A DNA stretch of 6,927 bases from an uncultured Elusimicrobia bacterium (GCA_900321055.1 ONUQ01000098.1:1-6927), one strand, 5' to 3'; shown: positions 1 to 6,799, numbered from the stretch's first letter. Made by a program: numbers and translations. Notes: generated from the sequence alone by a model not told the origin.

Positions 1-525
1 CTTGGCTTATCAAAAGAAGAAGAAGAAGTTGTTGATGGTGTAGCAAAATTATTAAAAAGAATGACTTCTGACCAGGTAAGGCTTAGCCAAATTTATATTA
101 AATGCGATAAAAATGCAACACCTCAAGAAAGAAAAGCTGCTTTAGGTAGAGCAGAAAGTGTAAAAAAAGAATTAGCTTCAGGAAACGATTTTGATACAGT
201 ATCGGAAAGATATTCGGAAGATTCTATTCTTAAACAGAGAAAAGGCGATATGGGTTTTGTTATCAAGGGTGATTTAGATAAAAGATTAGAAGATAAAGCA
301 TTTAGTATGGTTGTAGGACAATATACAAAAGAACCTATAAAAACAGATTCCGGATACCATTTCTTAAGAGTAAAAGAAAGTAAGGCAAGTTCTTCATTTA
401 CATTTGAAGATGTTAAAAATGATTTGGCAGAAGTTTTATACAGACAAAACGGTAAGAAACTTTATGATAAATGGTTTGCTGATTTGAAGGCAAAATCAAA
501 TATAAAAGTAAACCAAGTTTGGTAA
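1..525 (+). CDS. Parvulin-type peptidyl-prolyl isomerase (SurA/PpiC family), C-terminal part
   Basis: The reading frame is open from base 1, so the gene begins outside the window. 174 residues are visible, and the ATG at 61 is an internal Met, not a start. Residues about 27-127 form one parvulin domain. It shows the FDTVSERYSEDS segment, the GDMGFV turn, and the FSMVVGQYTKEPIKTDSGYHFLRV block that ends such domains. About 45 lysine-rich residues follow and end in NQVW. This family isomerises prolyl bonds and chaperones exported or outer-membrane proteins in the periplasm. The strand that usually reads HIL carries Gln (SQIYIK), so activity may be reduced (inference). A run of five AAG units at 14-28 encodes four Glu. 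Two TAA stops close the gene, and pdxA starts at once, as in the surA-pdxA order of Proteobacteria. Whether it is a true SurA, a PpiD or a PrsA-like foldase depends on the missing N-terminus. Confidence 0.87.
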   Translation, partial: LGLSKEEEEVVDGVAKLLKRMTSDQVRLSQIYIKCDKNATPQERKAALGRAESVKKELASGNDFDTVSERYSEDSILKQRKGDMGFVIKGDLDKRLEDKAFSMVVGQYTKEPIKTDSGYHFLRVKESKASSSFTFEDVKNDLAEVLYRQNGKKLYDKWFADLKAKSNIKVNQVW

Positions 526-528
526 TAA

Positions 529-1455
529 ATGGTAAAACCGAAAGTAGCAATAACTATAGGTGATCCGGCAGGTATAGGTCCTGAAATAGTTTATAGGGCT
601 ACAAACTCTTTAAAAGTACAAAGGGTTTGTAGCCCTGTTGTTGTTGGTGACAAAAATGTAATTTCCAAATATTTTAATATATACAAAAACTCTAATAATA
701 TAGAATTTGTTTTTTCATCTGACTATAATAAAAATATAAAAATCGGTAAACCTTCAAAAATATCCGGATTAATAGCTTGTGCTGCAATTAGGCAAGCGGT
801 AAAAATGTGTATGTTAAAGCAAACTAAGTCTATGGTTAGTGCACCTGTATCAAAAGAATCTTTTAAATTTGCAGGATTAAAACATTCAGGACATACGGAA
901 TTTTTGGCAGAACTGACAAAAACTAAAAATTATTGTATGATGATGATATGTGATAATATAAATTCCGTTATGATAACAAGACATTTGCCAATCTCAAAAA
1001 TATCATCAATACTTACTAAAAAAGATATTGTATCTACCACAAAACTTTCAGCAGATTTTATAAAACAAATATTGAAAAAAAATCCTAAAATTATGATGTG
1101 TGCATTAAATCCGCATGCCGGGGATAACGGAATTTTAGGTAATGATGAAAAGGAAACGATAATACCTGCAATAAAGCATTTAAAAAAAGAAAATTACAAT
1201 ATTGTTGGGCTGTATCCCGTAGATGTGGCTTGGCAAAAATTTTTACAAAACAAATATGATTTAATTGTTGCAATGTATCACGACCAAATAATGTTACCGC
1301 TAAAAATATTAAACCCTAAAAAAATTGTAAATGTAACGGTAGGGCTTCCTTTCATAAGAACTTCTCCCGGACATGGAACCGCATTTGATATAGCAGGTAA
1401 AAATATTGCCGATTTTTCTTCTATGGAAGAAGCAATAGTTTATGCCGTAAAATAA
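529..1455 (+). CDS. pdxA: 4-hydroxythreonine-4-phosphate dehydrogenase PdxA
   Basis: PdxA oxidises 4-phosphohydroxy-L-threonine with NAD. PdxJ then condenses the product with deoxyxylulose phosphate to make pyridoxine phosphate (cytosolic, DXP-dependent vitamin B6 route). The 308 residues are slightly short for a family near 330. Visible signatures are ITIGDPAGIGPEI (8-20), SAPVSKE followed by SGHTEFLAELT (metal ligand His122), NPHAGDNGILG (His196), AMYHDQIMLPLKI (His251) and VGLPFIRTS plus HGTAFDIAG (271-290). The three histidines match the divalent-metal ligands of the family. Two oddities: the usual PADT..F stretch reads PVDVAWQKF (230-238), and the Asp before HGTA is Gly281. The ATG lies 3 nt after the upstream stop with no clear Shine-Dalgarno, so translation is probably coupled to the parvulin gene. 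PdxA2-type paralogues acting on other sugar acids share this fold, but the context favours B6 synthesis. Confidence 0.93.
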   Translation: MVKPKVAITIGDPAGIGPEIVYRATNSLKVQRVCSPVVVGDKNVISKYFNIYKNSNNIEFVFSSDYNKNIKIGKPSKISGLIACAAIRQAVKMCMLKQTKSMVSAPVSKESFKFAGLKHSGHTEFLAELTKTKNYCMMMICDNINSVMITRHLPISKISSILTKKDIVSTTKLSADFIKQILKKNPKIMMCALNPHAGDNGILGNDEKETIIPAIKHLKKENYNIVGLYPVDVAWQKFLQNKYDLIVAMYHDQIMLPLKILNPKKIVNVTVGLPFIRTSPGHGTAFDIAGKNIADFSSMEEAIVYAVK

Positions 1456-1470
1456 ATTGATAAATTTATT
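1451..1470. terminator. Candidate bidirectional terminator between convergent genes
   Basis: AATAAATT, a GATA loop and AATTTATT form a perfect 8-bp inverted repeat. The TAA stop of pdxA (1453-1455) sits in the left arm and that of queA (1466-1468) in the right arm. Because the repeat is symmetric, it would form a hairpin in either transcript. It contains no G-C pair and has only short U-rich stretches, so as an intrinsic terminator it would be weak. The placement between converging genes is the main argument for function. Confidence 0.4.
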
Positions 1471-2548
1471 CTATAAACATTGAATCTCCGTAAGAAAAGA
1501 ATCTGTATTTATGCTCTATAGCCTGCTTATAAGCCGATAAAATAAATTCTCTTCCTGCGAAAGCACTTGTCATCATCAACGGAGTTGAACATGGCAAATG
1601 TAAATTTGTAAACATTGCTTGTACCATTTTGAACTTATATCCGGGATATATAAATATTTCAGTTTGTCCGCTACAACCGTTAATACTAACTAATTTATTT
1701 GAAGAATCGTATTTTCCTGTTAAACTTGCTATAGTTTCCAAACTTCTTACAGATGTTGTTCCTACTGCAATAATTCTTTTATTGTTTTTCAAAGCATTAT
1801 TTATTTTATTGGCATTTTCTTCATCCAATATATATCTTTCAGGTAACATCTTATGTTGCTGTATATCGTTAGATAAAATTGGCTTAAAAGTTCCCCACCC
1901 TACATGTAAAACTATATGAACAATTTCTACTTTTTTTTCTTTTAATTTTTCCAAAATTTCATTAGTAAAATGTAATCCTGCAGTTGGTGCGGCAATTGCT
2001 CCGCTCATATTTGCATAAACAGTTTGATACCTTATTCTATCGGTTTGTGCATATTTTTGTGCAAGGTCATCTTTTCTTTTTATATATGGCGGTAACGGCA
2101 TAAACCCGTATTTTTCCAATAAACTCTGAACATTAGGTTTATTAAACTCAACAATTTTATTACCTTGTTCATCAAGTCCGACAAAACTACACTCATAACC
2201 TTCATCAAAATAAACTTTATGATTCAATTTTATATTTGGTTTTATCAATACCTGATATTTTGGACCTTGTTGAGTAGGATTTAAAAATAAAAGTTCTACC
2301 TTTCCGCCTGTAGATTTTTTACCGTACAATCTTGCAGGAACAACTTTGGTTGTATTTATTACCAAACAATCATTTTCATTTAAGATATTTACAATATCAA
2401 AAAAATTTTTATGTTGTATGCTTTTATCTTTTCTGTTTAATATTATCAGTTTTGAATTACTTCTTTTTTCTATCGGAAACTGTGCAATCAACTCTTGATC
2501 TATTTCGTAATTATAATTTGATAATTCTAAATCTTTATTCATTGACAT
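1466..2548 (-). CDS. queA: S-adenosylmethionine:tRNA ribosyltransferase-isomerase QueA
   Basis: QueA transfers and isomerises the ribosyl part of SAM onto 7-aminomethyl-7-deazaguanine at tRNA position 34. This gives epoxyqueuosine in GUN-anticodon tRNAs. The 360 residues are a normal length. Family blocks appear in order: ELIAQFPIEKRSNSKL (19-34), LVINTTKVVPARL (62-74), LPPYIKR (152-158), RYQTVYA then GAIAAPTAGLHFT (173-195), HVGWGTFKP (215-223), GTTSVRSLE (263-271), EIFIYPGYKFK (297-307), TNLHLPCSTPLMMTSAFAG (314-332) and the terminal YGDSMFI. Some positions differ from the usual pattern, for example NTTKV for NDTKV and HVGWGTF for HVGAGTF. The start at 2548 is preferred over the Met two codons later, because an AAGGA site (2558-2562) lies 9 nt upstream. 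The start overlaps the end of spoIID by 14 nt, which suggests translational coupling. It is the last gene of the proS-spoIID-queA unit. Confidence 0.95.
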   Translation of the reverse strand: MSMNKDLELSNYNYEIDQELIAQFPIEKRSNSKLIILNRKDKSIQHKNFFDIVNILNENDCLVINTTKVVPARLYGKKSTGGKVELLFLNPTQQGPKYQVLIKPNIKLNHKVYFDEGYECSFVGLDEQGNKIVEFNKPNVQSLLEKYGFMPLPPYIKRKDDLAQKYAQTDRIRYQTVYANMSGAIAAPTAGLHFTNEILEKLKEKKVEIVHIVLHVGWGTFKPILSNDIQQHKMLPERYILDEENANKINNALKNNKRIIAVGTTSVRSLETIASLTGKYDSSNKLVSINGCSGQTEIFIYPGYKFKMVQAMFTNLHLPCSTPLMMTSAFAGREFILSAYKQAIEHKYRFFSYGDSMFIE

Positions 2549-3677
2549 AATCTATTTTCCTTATAACTGTTTTCGGATAATAAAAATCTAATATTTTTTT
2601 ATATGACATTTTTTTGTCACCCATTACTTTTGCACCCCACTGACATAATCCGACTTTATGTCCCCAACCTTTGCCTTTAAATATAAATTTATTGCCTTTC
2701 TTTTTTATACTGCTTATTTGTGTACTTCTTATTTTAAAAGAATCTATTGCCAATCTAAAAGTATAAGCATTTAATTTTAGTTTTCCTTTAGAATGTTTTA
2801 TTTTAATTTTTTCTGCGGCTTTTCCTGATGTTTTCCCTGAAGTTGAAATTTTTTTTATTTTACCGATTTTATATCCGGCATCTATAAGTTTGTTTCTTAT
2901 ATAACTTTCTTCTAATGTTGTTGTCCAATTGTGATGCGGACTATTTTTACAATAAGAATCTTTTCTGCCTTTTAAATAAGGCGGAGTATCTGTTTTCCAT
3001 TGCCAAACATACTTTGGATTTTCGGTATGTCCTCCGCAACTGGCATGAAATAATGTTTGAGCAAGATCTCCTTTATAAAAAAGAACTTGACCGTATGTAT
3101 CATGTATGGCTTTATTACAACTTTGTGCTTCACAAGATGCTCCTCCATAGACCTGACAATGAACACCGGAACAAACATCAAAATTTTCTTTTGAGTGTTT
3201 ACCGATATTTTTTAAAACATAAGTTCTGCTAATCACGGCTTGAGCTTTTAATGTCTCTTGGTTCCATGACGAATTTACTTCTTTTGGTAAAACACCTTTT
3301 AAATAATCTTCCAACTTTAATTTATTTATTATGTTATTACCTTTTGAAGAAGCACTTATTATAATATTCCCTCTATAAATTTTATTATTAACCAGCAAAC
3401 ATTTTGTTGAAACAAATTCTATAGGTAACCTGTAAACTTTATTAAATATTATTGCTGTATTATTTTTAATTTCAATATTGATTTTGCCTTCAGACAAAGA
3501 ATATTTTTTATTGTTACAAATAAAAAAATATTTTTCATCGCCGGCTATGGTTATTCGTTCCTGATTAGAAAGTATTCCTACTTTAATATATTCTTGTTTG
3601 GAAACACCCGAATAAGCAAAACAATTACAAAACAAAACAAAACAAATAATAAATAAAATATTTTTAAAAAAATTCAT
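2535..3677 (-). CDS. spoIID: Exported SpoIID/LytB-domain protein (probable peptidoglycan lytic transglycosylase)
   Basis: Proteins of this family cleave or help cleave peptidoglycan glycan strands outside the membrane. The N-terminus is a signal peptide: MNFFKN, a hydrophobic stretch to about residue 18, then CFA-YSG as a plausible signal peptidase I site. No proper lipobox is seen. The SpoIID domain starts near 115 with LKLEDYLKGVLPKEV, where Glu133 aligns with the catalytic Glu. KAQAVISRTYVL (144-155), FHASCGGHTE (210-219), the segment with Cys243-KNSPHHNW, and GKGWGHKVGLCQWGAKVMG (335-353) follow. His161, Cys169, His173 and Cys174 resemble the zinc ligands described for clostridial SpoIID (inference). 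The mature protein has about nine cysteines, and Cys214 and Cys243 may form a disulphide. No sporulation gene is nearby, so vegetative wall remodelling is more likely than a spore role. No Shine-Dalgarno is visible before the ATG, but the signal peptide supports this start. Confidence 0.9.
   Translation of the reverse strand: MNFFKNILFIICFVLFCNCFAYSGVSKQEYIKVGILSNQERITIAGDEKYFFICNNKKYSLSEGKINIEIKNNTAIIFNKVYRLPIEFVSTKCLLVNNKIYRGNIIISASSKGNNIINKLKLEDYLKGVLPKEVNSSWNQETLKAQAVISRTYVLKNIGKHSKENFDVCSGVHCQVYGGASCEAQSCNKAIHDTYGQVLFYKGDLAQTLFHASCGGHTENPKYVWQWKTDTPPYLKGRKDSYCKNSPHHNWTTTLEESYIRNKLIDAGYKIGKIKKISTSGKTSGKAAEKIKIKHSKGKLKLNAYTFRLAIDSFKIRSTQISSIKKKGNKFIFKGKGWGHKVGLCQWGAKVMGDKKMSYKKILDFYYPKTVIRKIDYVNE
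2558..2562 (-). promoter_or_regulatory. Shine-Dalgarno of queA
   Basis: On the - strand AAGGA lies inside the last codons of spoIID. It is 9 nt before the ATG at 2548 and 15 nt before the alternative ATG at 2542. The spacing selects the upstream start. Confidence 0.65.
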
Positions 3678-3710
3678 ATATACAAATTTATTTAATAAAA
3701 AAATCAGTTA

Positions 3711-3716
3711 ATTATA
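3711..3716 (-). promoter_or_regulatory. Candidate -10 element of spoIID
   Basis: A perfect TATAAT reads on the - strand in the 83-nt gap between proS and spoIID, about 33 nt before the spoIID ATG. At 17-nt spacing the upstream hexamer is CCGCAA, a poor -35. No terminator is seen after proS, so spoIID and queA may be transcribed both by read-through and from this site. Confidence 0.35.
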
Positions 3717-3760
3717 GTAAATTTCCTTAAATATTGCGGTGATATATATATTTACGGGAG

Positions 3761-5479
3761 TTACACTATTTTTAATTCTTTAACAACCGTTGCAACAACA
3801 TCTTCAATTTTTATTAATTTTACTCCTGACTTATCATCTTTTCTGTTTTTAAATTCTACGGCTCCATCCGCAAGAGTTTTTTTACTGATGGTAATTCTAA
3901 ACGGAATACCGATTAAATCCGCATCTTTAAACTTTATTCCTGCCCGTTCATCTCTATCATCAAGTAACACTTCTATTTTTAAATCTCTAAGCTGTTTATA
4001 AATTGTTTCTGCAACTTCTTTTGTTTTGTCATCTTTAAAATCTACCGGAACTATTGAAATTTTAAACGGTGCAATTTCTACCGGCCAAACTATTCCGTTT
4101 TCATCATAAGATTGTTCTATTGTTGCAGCAATTATTCTTGTAACTCCTATACCATAACATCCCATAATGATAAGATTTTCTTTTCCACCGGCATCCAAAT
4201 AGGTTGCTTTCATAGATTTAGAATATTTTGTACCTAACTTAAATATATGTCCTATTTCTATACCTCTGGAAAATTGTAATTTTGCTTTTTTACATTTCGG
4301 ACAAATATCACCATGAACAACTTTTCTCAAATCCGCTACTACATCCGCTTTATAATCTTTATTATAATTTACATTTTTTATATGAGCATCTGTTTTATTA
4401 GCACCAACGACACCGTTAACAACATTTATTACCGAATAATCAGCATATATTTTTACTTGTTTTTTTAAATTAATCGGACCGGCAAAACCTACTTTTGCAC
4501 CTGTCACTTCTTCTACAACTTCCTGATTGGCAAGTTCAAGTTCTCCACAACCTATCAACGATTGTAATTTTATTTCATTTATTTCGTAATCTCCTCTAAC
4601 TAATACGGCTATAGGATTTTTGTCTGCAACATATATTATCGTTTTTATAAATTTTTGTGCCGAAGAATTTAAAAATTTAGAAACATCTTCTATGGTACCG
4701 ACATTCGGAGTATCTATAACTTGCATATCTTGTTGTTCTTCGTTAGATTTTTCATATACCGTATCTAAACATTCCGCTTTTTCCGAATTTGCACCATAAC
4801 CGCAATTACACCATGCTATCTCTTCTTCACCCGTATCGGCAAGAACCATAAACTCGTGAGAAAAATTTCCGCCTATCGCACCTGATGCAGCTTCAACAAC
4901 TCTATATTTAAAATCGCATCTTTTACAAATTTTTTCGTAAGCTTCATACACTCTTTTGTAATATGCTTCTAAATCGGATTCCGTAGCATGAAAAGAATAA
5001 GCATCTTTCATAAGAAACTCTCTTGCTCTCATAATGCCGAACCTTGGTCTTATTTCATCCCTGAATTTTATACCGAACTGATAAAGCATTATGGGCAATT
5101 GTCTATATGATTTAATAAAACTTCTTGTTAAATCGGTGATTGCTTCTTCTGCCGTAGGAGCAAGACAAAACTCCGCATTTTTTCTATCTTTTAATCTGAA
5201 AAGTTCTTTGCCGTAAACATTCCATCTTCCTGTTTCTATCCACAATTCTTTAGGCAATATCAACGGCAACTTCACTTCTTGTCCGTCTATAAAATCCATT
5301 TCTTCTCTTATTATCTTTATCACATTGTTTAATGTTTTAAGACCTAACGGTAACATTTCAAAAAGTCCGCTGCCTAATTTCCTTATCATTCCCGAACGAA
5401 CCATAAGTTTTGCCGAAATATTATCCAAATCCGACGGTGCTTCTTTTAATGTAGGGATAAAAGCTTTTGAAAAATACAT
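3761..5479 (-). CDS. proS: Prolyl-tRNA synthetase, bacterial type with editing insertion
   Basis: ProS charges tRNA-Pro with proline in the cytosol. The 572 residues equal the E. coli enzyme in length. The class II catalytic core shows TAEE (109-112), motif 2 FRDEIRPRFGIMRAREFLMKDAYSF (139-163) and, after the insertion, motif 3 GCYGIGVTRIIAA (440-452). Between them, about 235-390, lies the INS domain that hydrolyses Ala-tRNA-Pro. Lys279 in FIKTIIYVAD falls at the same number as the editing Lys of E. coli. Cys224/Cys226 and CPKC (393-396) flank the insertion as small metal-site-like pairs. The C-terminal anticodon-binding domain runs from about 472, with LLDDRDERAGIKFKDADLIGIP. The ATG at 5479 is supported by GGAG (5487-5490) 7 nt upstream. 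It is the first gene of the - strand unit, divergent from the ybgC-tadA pair. Nothing appears truncated. Confidence 0.97.
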   Translation of the reverse strand: MYFSKAFIPTLKEAPSDLDNISAKLMVRSGMIRKLGSGLFEMLPLGLKTLNNVIKIIREEMDFIDGQEVKLPLILPKELWIETGRWNVYGKELFRLKDRKNAEFCLAPTAEEAITDLTRSFIKSYRQLPIMLYQFGIKFRDEIRPRFGIMRAREFLMKDAYSFHATESDLEAYYKRVYEAYEKICKRCDFKYRVVEAASGAIGGNFSHEFMVLADTGEEEIAWCNCGYGANSEKAECLDTVYEKSNEEQQDMQVIDTPNVGTIEDVSKFLNSSAQKFIKTIIYVADKNPIAVLVRGDYEINEIKLQSLIGCGELELANQEVVEEVTGAKVGFAGPINLKKQVKIYADYSVINVVNGVVGANKTDAHIKNVNYNKDYKADVVADLRKVVHGDICPKCKKAKLQFSRGIEIGHIFKLGTKYSKSMKATYLDAGGKENLIIMGCYGIGVTRIIAATIEQSYDENGIVWPVEIAPFKISIVPVDFKDDKTKEVAETIYKQLRDLKIEVLLDDRDERAGIKFKDADLIGIPFRITISKKTLADGAVEFKNRKDDKSGVKLIKIEDVVATVVKELKIV

Positions 5480-5538
5480 ATTTTTGCTCCAATTATTTAA
5501 TTTTATTTTTATTGCATTTTATCATTTTTTATTCAAAA

Positions 5539-5566
5539 ATTAAATAAAAGAAATATAAACTATCAA
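5539..5566 (-). promoter_or_regulatory. Candidate sigma-70-type promoter of proS
   Basis: On the - strand TTGATA (5566-5561) is followed, 16 nt later, by TTTAAT (5544-5539). Each hexamer matches consensus at five of six positions. Transcription would start near 5532 and leave a leader of about 50 nt with the GGAG site at its end. That is too short for a T-box leader. AT-rich DNA yields such matches by chance, so this is tentative. Confidence 0.45.
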
Positions 5567-5630
5567 CAAAAGATACATTCTTATTAATACTTTATATCCG
5601 TTATTATTTTTTATTAAATGGTTTAAAAGA

Positions 5631-5659
5631 TTATAATAAGTTTTTTATTTTAGTATAAT
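5631..5659 (+). promoter_or_regulatory. Candidate promoter of the ybgC-tadA pair
   Basis: A perfect TATAAT at 5654-5659 is preceded, at 17-nt spacing, by TTATAA (5631-5636), a weak -35 match. Transcription would start near 5666, 28 nt before the ybgC ATG. A second TATAAT lies at 5632-5637, overlapping the proposed -35, so two start sites are possible. A strong AGGAG ribosome site (5682-5686) follows, 7 nt before the ATG. Confidence 0.5.
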
Positions 5660-5693
5660 AATTGTATTAAACATAAATATTAGGAGTATAAAA

Positions 5694-6101
5694 ATGAATA
5701 AATTTGATTACAGAGTTCCCTATGCGGATACAGACAATATGGGTGTAGTTTATTATGCAAACTATTTGATTTATTTTGAAAGAGGAAGGACAGAGTTGTT
5801 AAGACAAATAGGATACACATACAAAGAAATGGAAGAAAAAGGGTTATATTTTCCTATAAGAAATGTAGAATGCAATTATCATTCTCCTGCACATTATGAC
5901 GATATGATTACTATTGAAACCACTCTTTCGGAAATAAGAAGTGCAAGTGTAGTTTTTCATTATGTAATAAAATGTCAAGATAAGTTGTTGGTTACGGGAA
6001 TGACAAAACATCCTTTAGTAGATTATTCTTTTAAACCTACAAGATTACCGCAGGATTTAAAAGATATGTTGGAACAACATTTGGAAGTTATTGAAAAATA
6101 G
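5694..6101 (+). CDS. ybgC: YbgC-family acyl-CoA thioesterase (4HBT hotdog fold)
   Basis: This is a small cytosolic hotdog-fold hydrolase of the YbgC/4-hydroxybenzoyl-CoA thioesterase family, which cleaves acyl-CoA thioesters. The 135 residues are a normal length. The N-terminal active-site signature YADTDNMGVVYYANYLIYFERGR spans 10-32, and Asp14 aligns with the catalytic Asp of the family. The following helix (TELLRQIGYTYKEMEEKG) and the strand IRNVECNYHSPAHYDDMITIETTLSEIRSASVVFHY are also typical. The C-terminal strand reads TKHPLVDYSFKPTRLP. In E. coli ybgC sits with tol-pal genes. Here its partner is tadA, 2 nt downstream, so the context does not reveal the substrate. The start is well supported by AGGAG at 5682-5686. 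Other hotdog thioesterases of the same superfamily cannot be excluded from sequence alone. Confidence 0.9.
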   Translation: MNKFDYRVPYADTDNMGVVYYANYLIYFERGRTELLRQIGYTYKEMEEKGLYFPIRNVECNYHSPAHYDDMITIETTLSEIRSASVVFHYVIKCQDKLLVTGMTKHPLVDYSFKPTRLPQDLKDMLEQHLEVIEK

Positions 6102-6103
6102 AA

Positions 6104-6589
6104 ATGAATTCTTGGACAGATAAAGATATTTATTTTATGCAACAAGCTATAAAATGTGCACAAACAGCATATTCAAAAGATGAGGTTGCCATCGGAGCAG
6201 TAATAGTAAAAGATAATAAAATTATTGCTAAAGGATACAACAAAAGCATAACTTTACGAGATACCACCGCACATGCAGAAATTGTAGCTATAAGAAAAGC
6301 CTGTAAAAAATTGAATAATTACAGATTAACCGATTGTTCAATATATGTAACGGTAGAACCTTGTATGATGTGTTTAGGAGCTTTAGTACATGCAAGAATA
6401 AAGAATTTATATTTTGGTACAAATGATATTAAAACAGGTGCATGTAACAGTATTTTGGACATATCAAAAATTAAAACTAATCATAAAATAAATATTTATA
6501 GTGGACTTTTATGCTATGATTGTGCTACAATAATTAAAAGGTTCTTTGTAAATAAAAGAAGAAAAAATAATGAACAAAAGGTTATATAA
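6104..6589 (+). CDS. tadA: tRNA-specific adenosine deaminase TadA
   Basis: TadA deaminates adenosine 34 of tRNA-Arg(ACG) to inosine, which widens wobble decoding of CGN codons. The zinc deaminase signature is complete: His57-Ala-Glu59 in TTAHAEIVAIRKA and Cys87/Cys90 in EPCMMCLGALVHARI. These numbers equal those of E. coli TadA, which supports the ATG at 6104 over the internal Met12. Asn46 in KGYNKSITLRDTTAHAE and FGTNDIKTGACNSILD (104-119) are also family features and favour TadA over guanine or cytosine deaminases. The C-terminal helix with KRFFVNKRRK matches the basic tail of TadA. The gene starts 2 nt after the ybgC stop with no clear ribosome site of its own, so it is probably translated by coupling in a two-gene operon. 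The 161 residues are a normal length. Confidence 0.95.
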   Translation: MNSWTDKDIYFMQQAIKCAQTAYSKDEVAIGAVIVKDNKIIAKGYNKSITLRDTTAHAEIVAIRKACKKLNNYRLTDCSIYVTVEPCMMCLGALVHARIKNLYFGTNDIKTGACNSILDISKIKTNHKINIYSGLLCYDCATIIKRFFVNKRRKNNEQKVI

Positions 6590-6600
6590 ACAGAGTCAAT

Positions 6601-6663
6601 ACTGTTTAAAAGTCCGTAAACGGCAGTTGAAATATTGAAGATACAAAACAGTTTTGTTGTTTT
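6601..6663 (+). terminator. Weak terminator-like structure after tadA
   Basis: ACTGTTT (6601-6607) can pair with AAACAGT (6646-6652), enclosing a small CCGT/ACGG hairpin (6613-6622). A U-rich tract, TTTGTTGTTTT, follows directly. An alternative within the same stretch is ACAAAA, a CAG loop and TTTTGT (6643-6657). The 7-bp outer stem spans a long loop, so the structure is only suggestive. Its place 12 nt after the tadA stop and before ssrA fits termination of the ybgC-tadA transcript. Confidence 0.35.
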
Positions 6664-6753
6664 ACAAAATCAATTAGCCTTTGTGTTAATTATAAAAAAT
6701 AAATTGTATAATAGTAAAAAATTCTTTTGTTAAAGCATATATCTAAACAAGTC

Positions 6754-6762
6754 TGATATAAC
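6754..6762 (+). promoter_or_regulatory. Candidate extended -10 promoter of ssrA
   Basis: TGATATAAC is an extended -10 element (TGn plus TATAAC, five of six to consensus). No good -35 lies at 16-18 nt, which extended -10 promoters do not strictly need. Transcription would start near 6769 and give a leader of about 30 nt, to be removed by RNase P at the mature 5' end. The spacer 6590-6799 otherwise shows no gene. Confidence 0.4.
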
Positions 6763-6799
6763 AAAAAAAAGAATACTTATACATTATAGCTTATCCAAC

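Noticed and set aside
14..28. Five tandem AAG units
   Set aside because: It is a short in-frame trinucleotide run encoding Lys-Glu residues in a lysine- and glutamate-rich protein; too short to call a functional repeat.
1091..1273. 60-codon open frame on the - strand
   Set aside because: It lies opposite the conserved NPHAG-to-HDQ core of pdxA and its product resembles nothing; it is a chance frame.
1629..1919. 96-codon open frame on the + strand
   Set aside because: It is antisense to the conserved C-terminal half of queA.
2332..2550. 72-codon hydrophobic open frame on the + strand
   Set aside because: It is antisense to the N-terminal part of queA; its hydrophobicity follows from reading lysine-rich codons in reverse.
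2915..3232. 105-codon + strand frame, and a 69-codon - strand frame at 2972-3181
   Set aside because: Both overlap the conserved SpoIID domain in other frames and have no ribosome site or recognisable motif.
5325..5543. 72-codon + strand frame reaching into the proS promoter region
   Set aside because: Its first two thirds are antisense to the proS N-terminus, and no ribosome site or family motif is visible.
5480..5693. T-box or other riboswitch before proS
   Set aside because: The leader is short, about 97% A+T in parts, and shows no T-box sequence or stable stems.
6681..6712. Promoter with TTGTGT and TATAAT upstream of ssrA
   Set aside because: The spacing is 20 nt and the -35 is poor; the extended -10 at 6754-6762 lies closer to the tmRNA start.
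6590..6799. SRP RNA gene after tadA, as in some Firmicutes
   Set aside because: No GGAAGCAGC-like S-domain motif or long hairpin is present.
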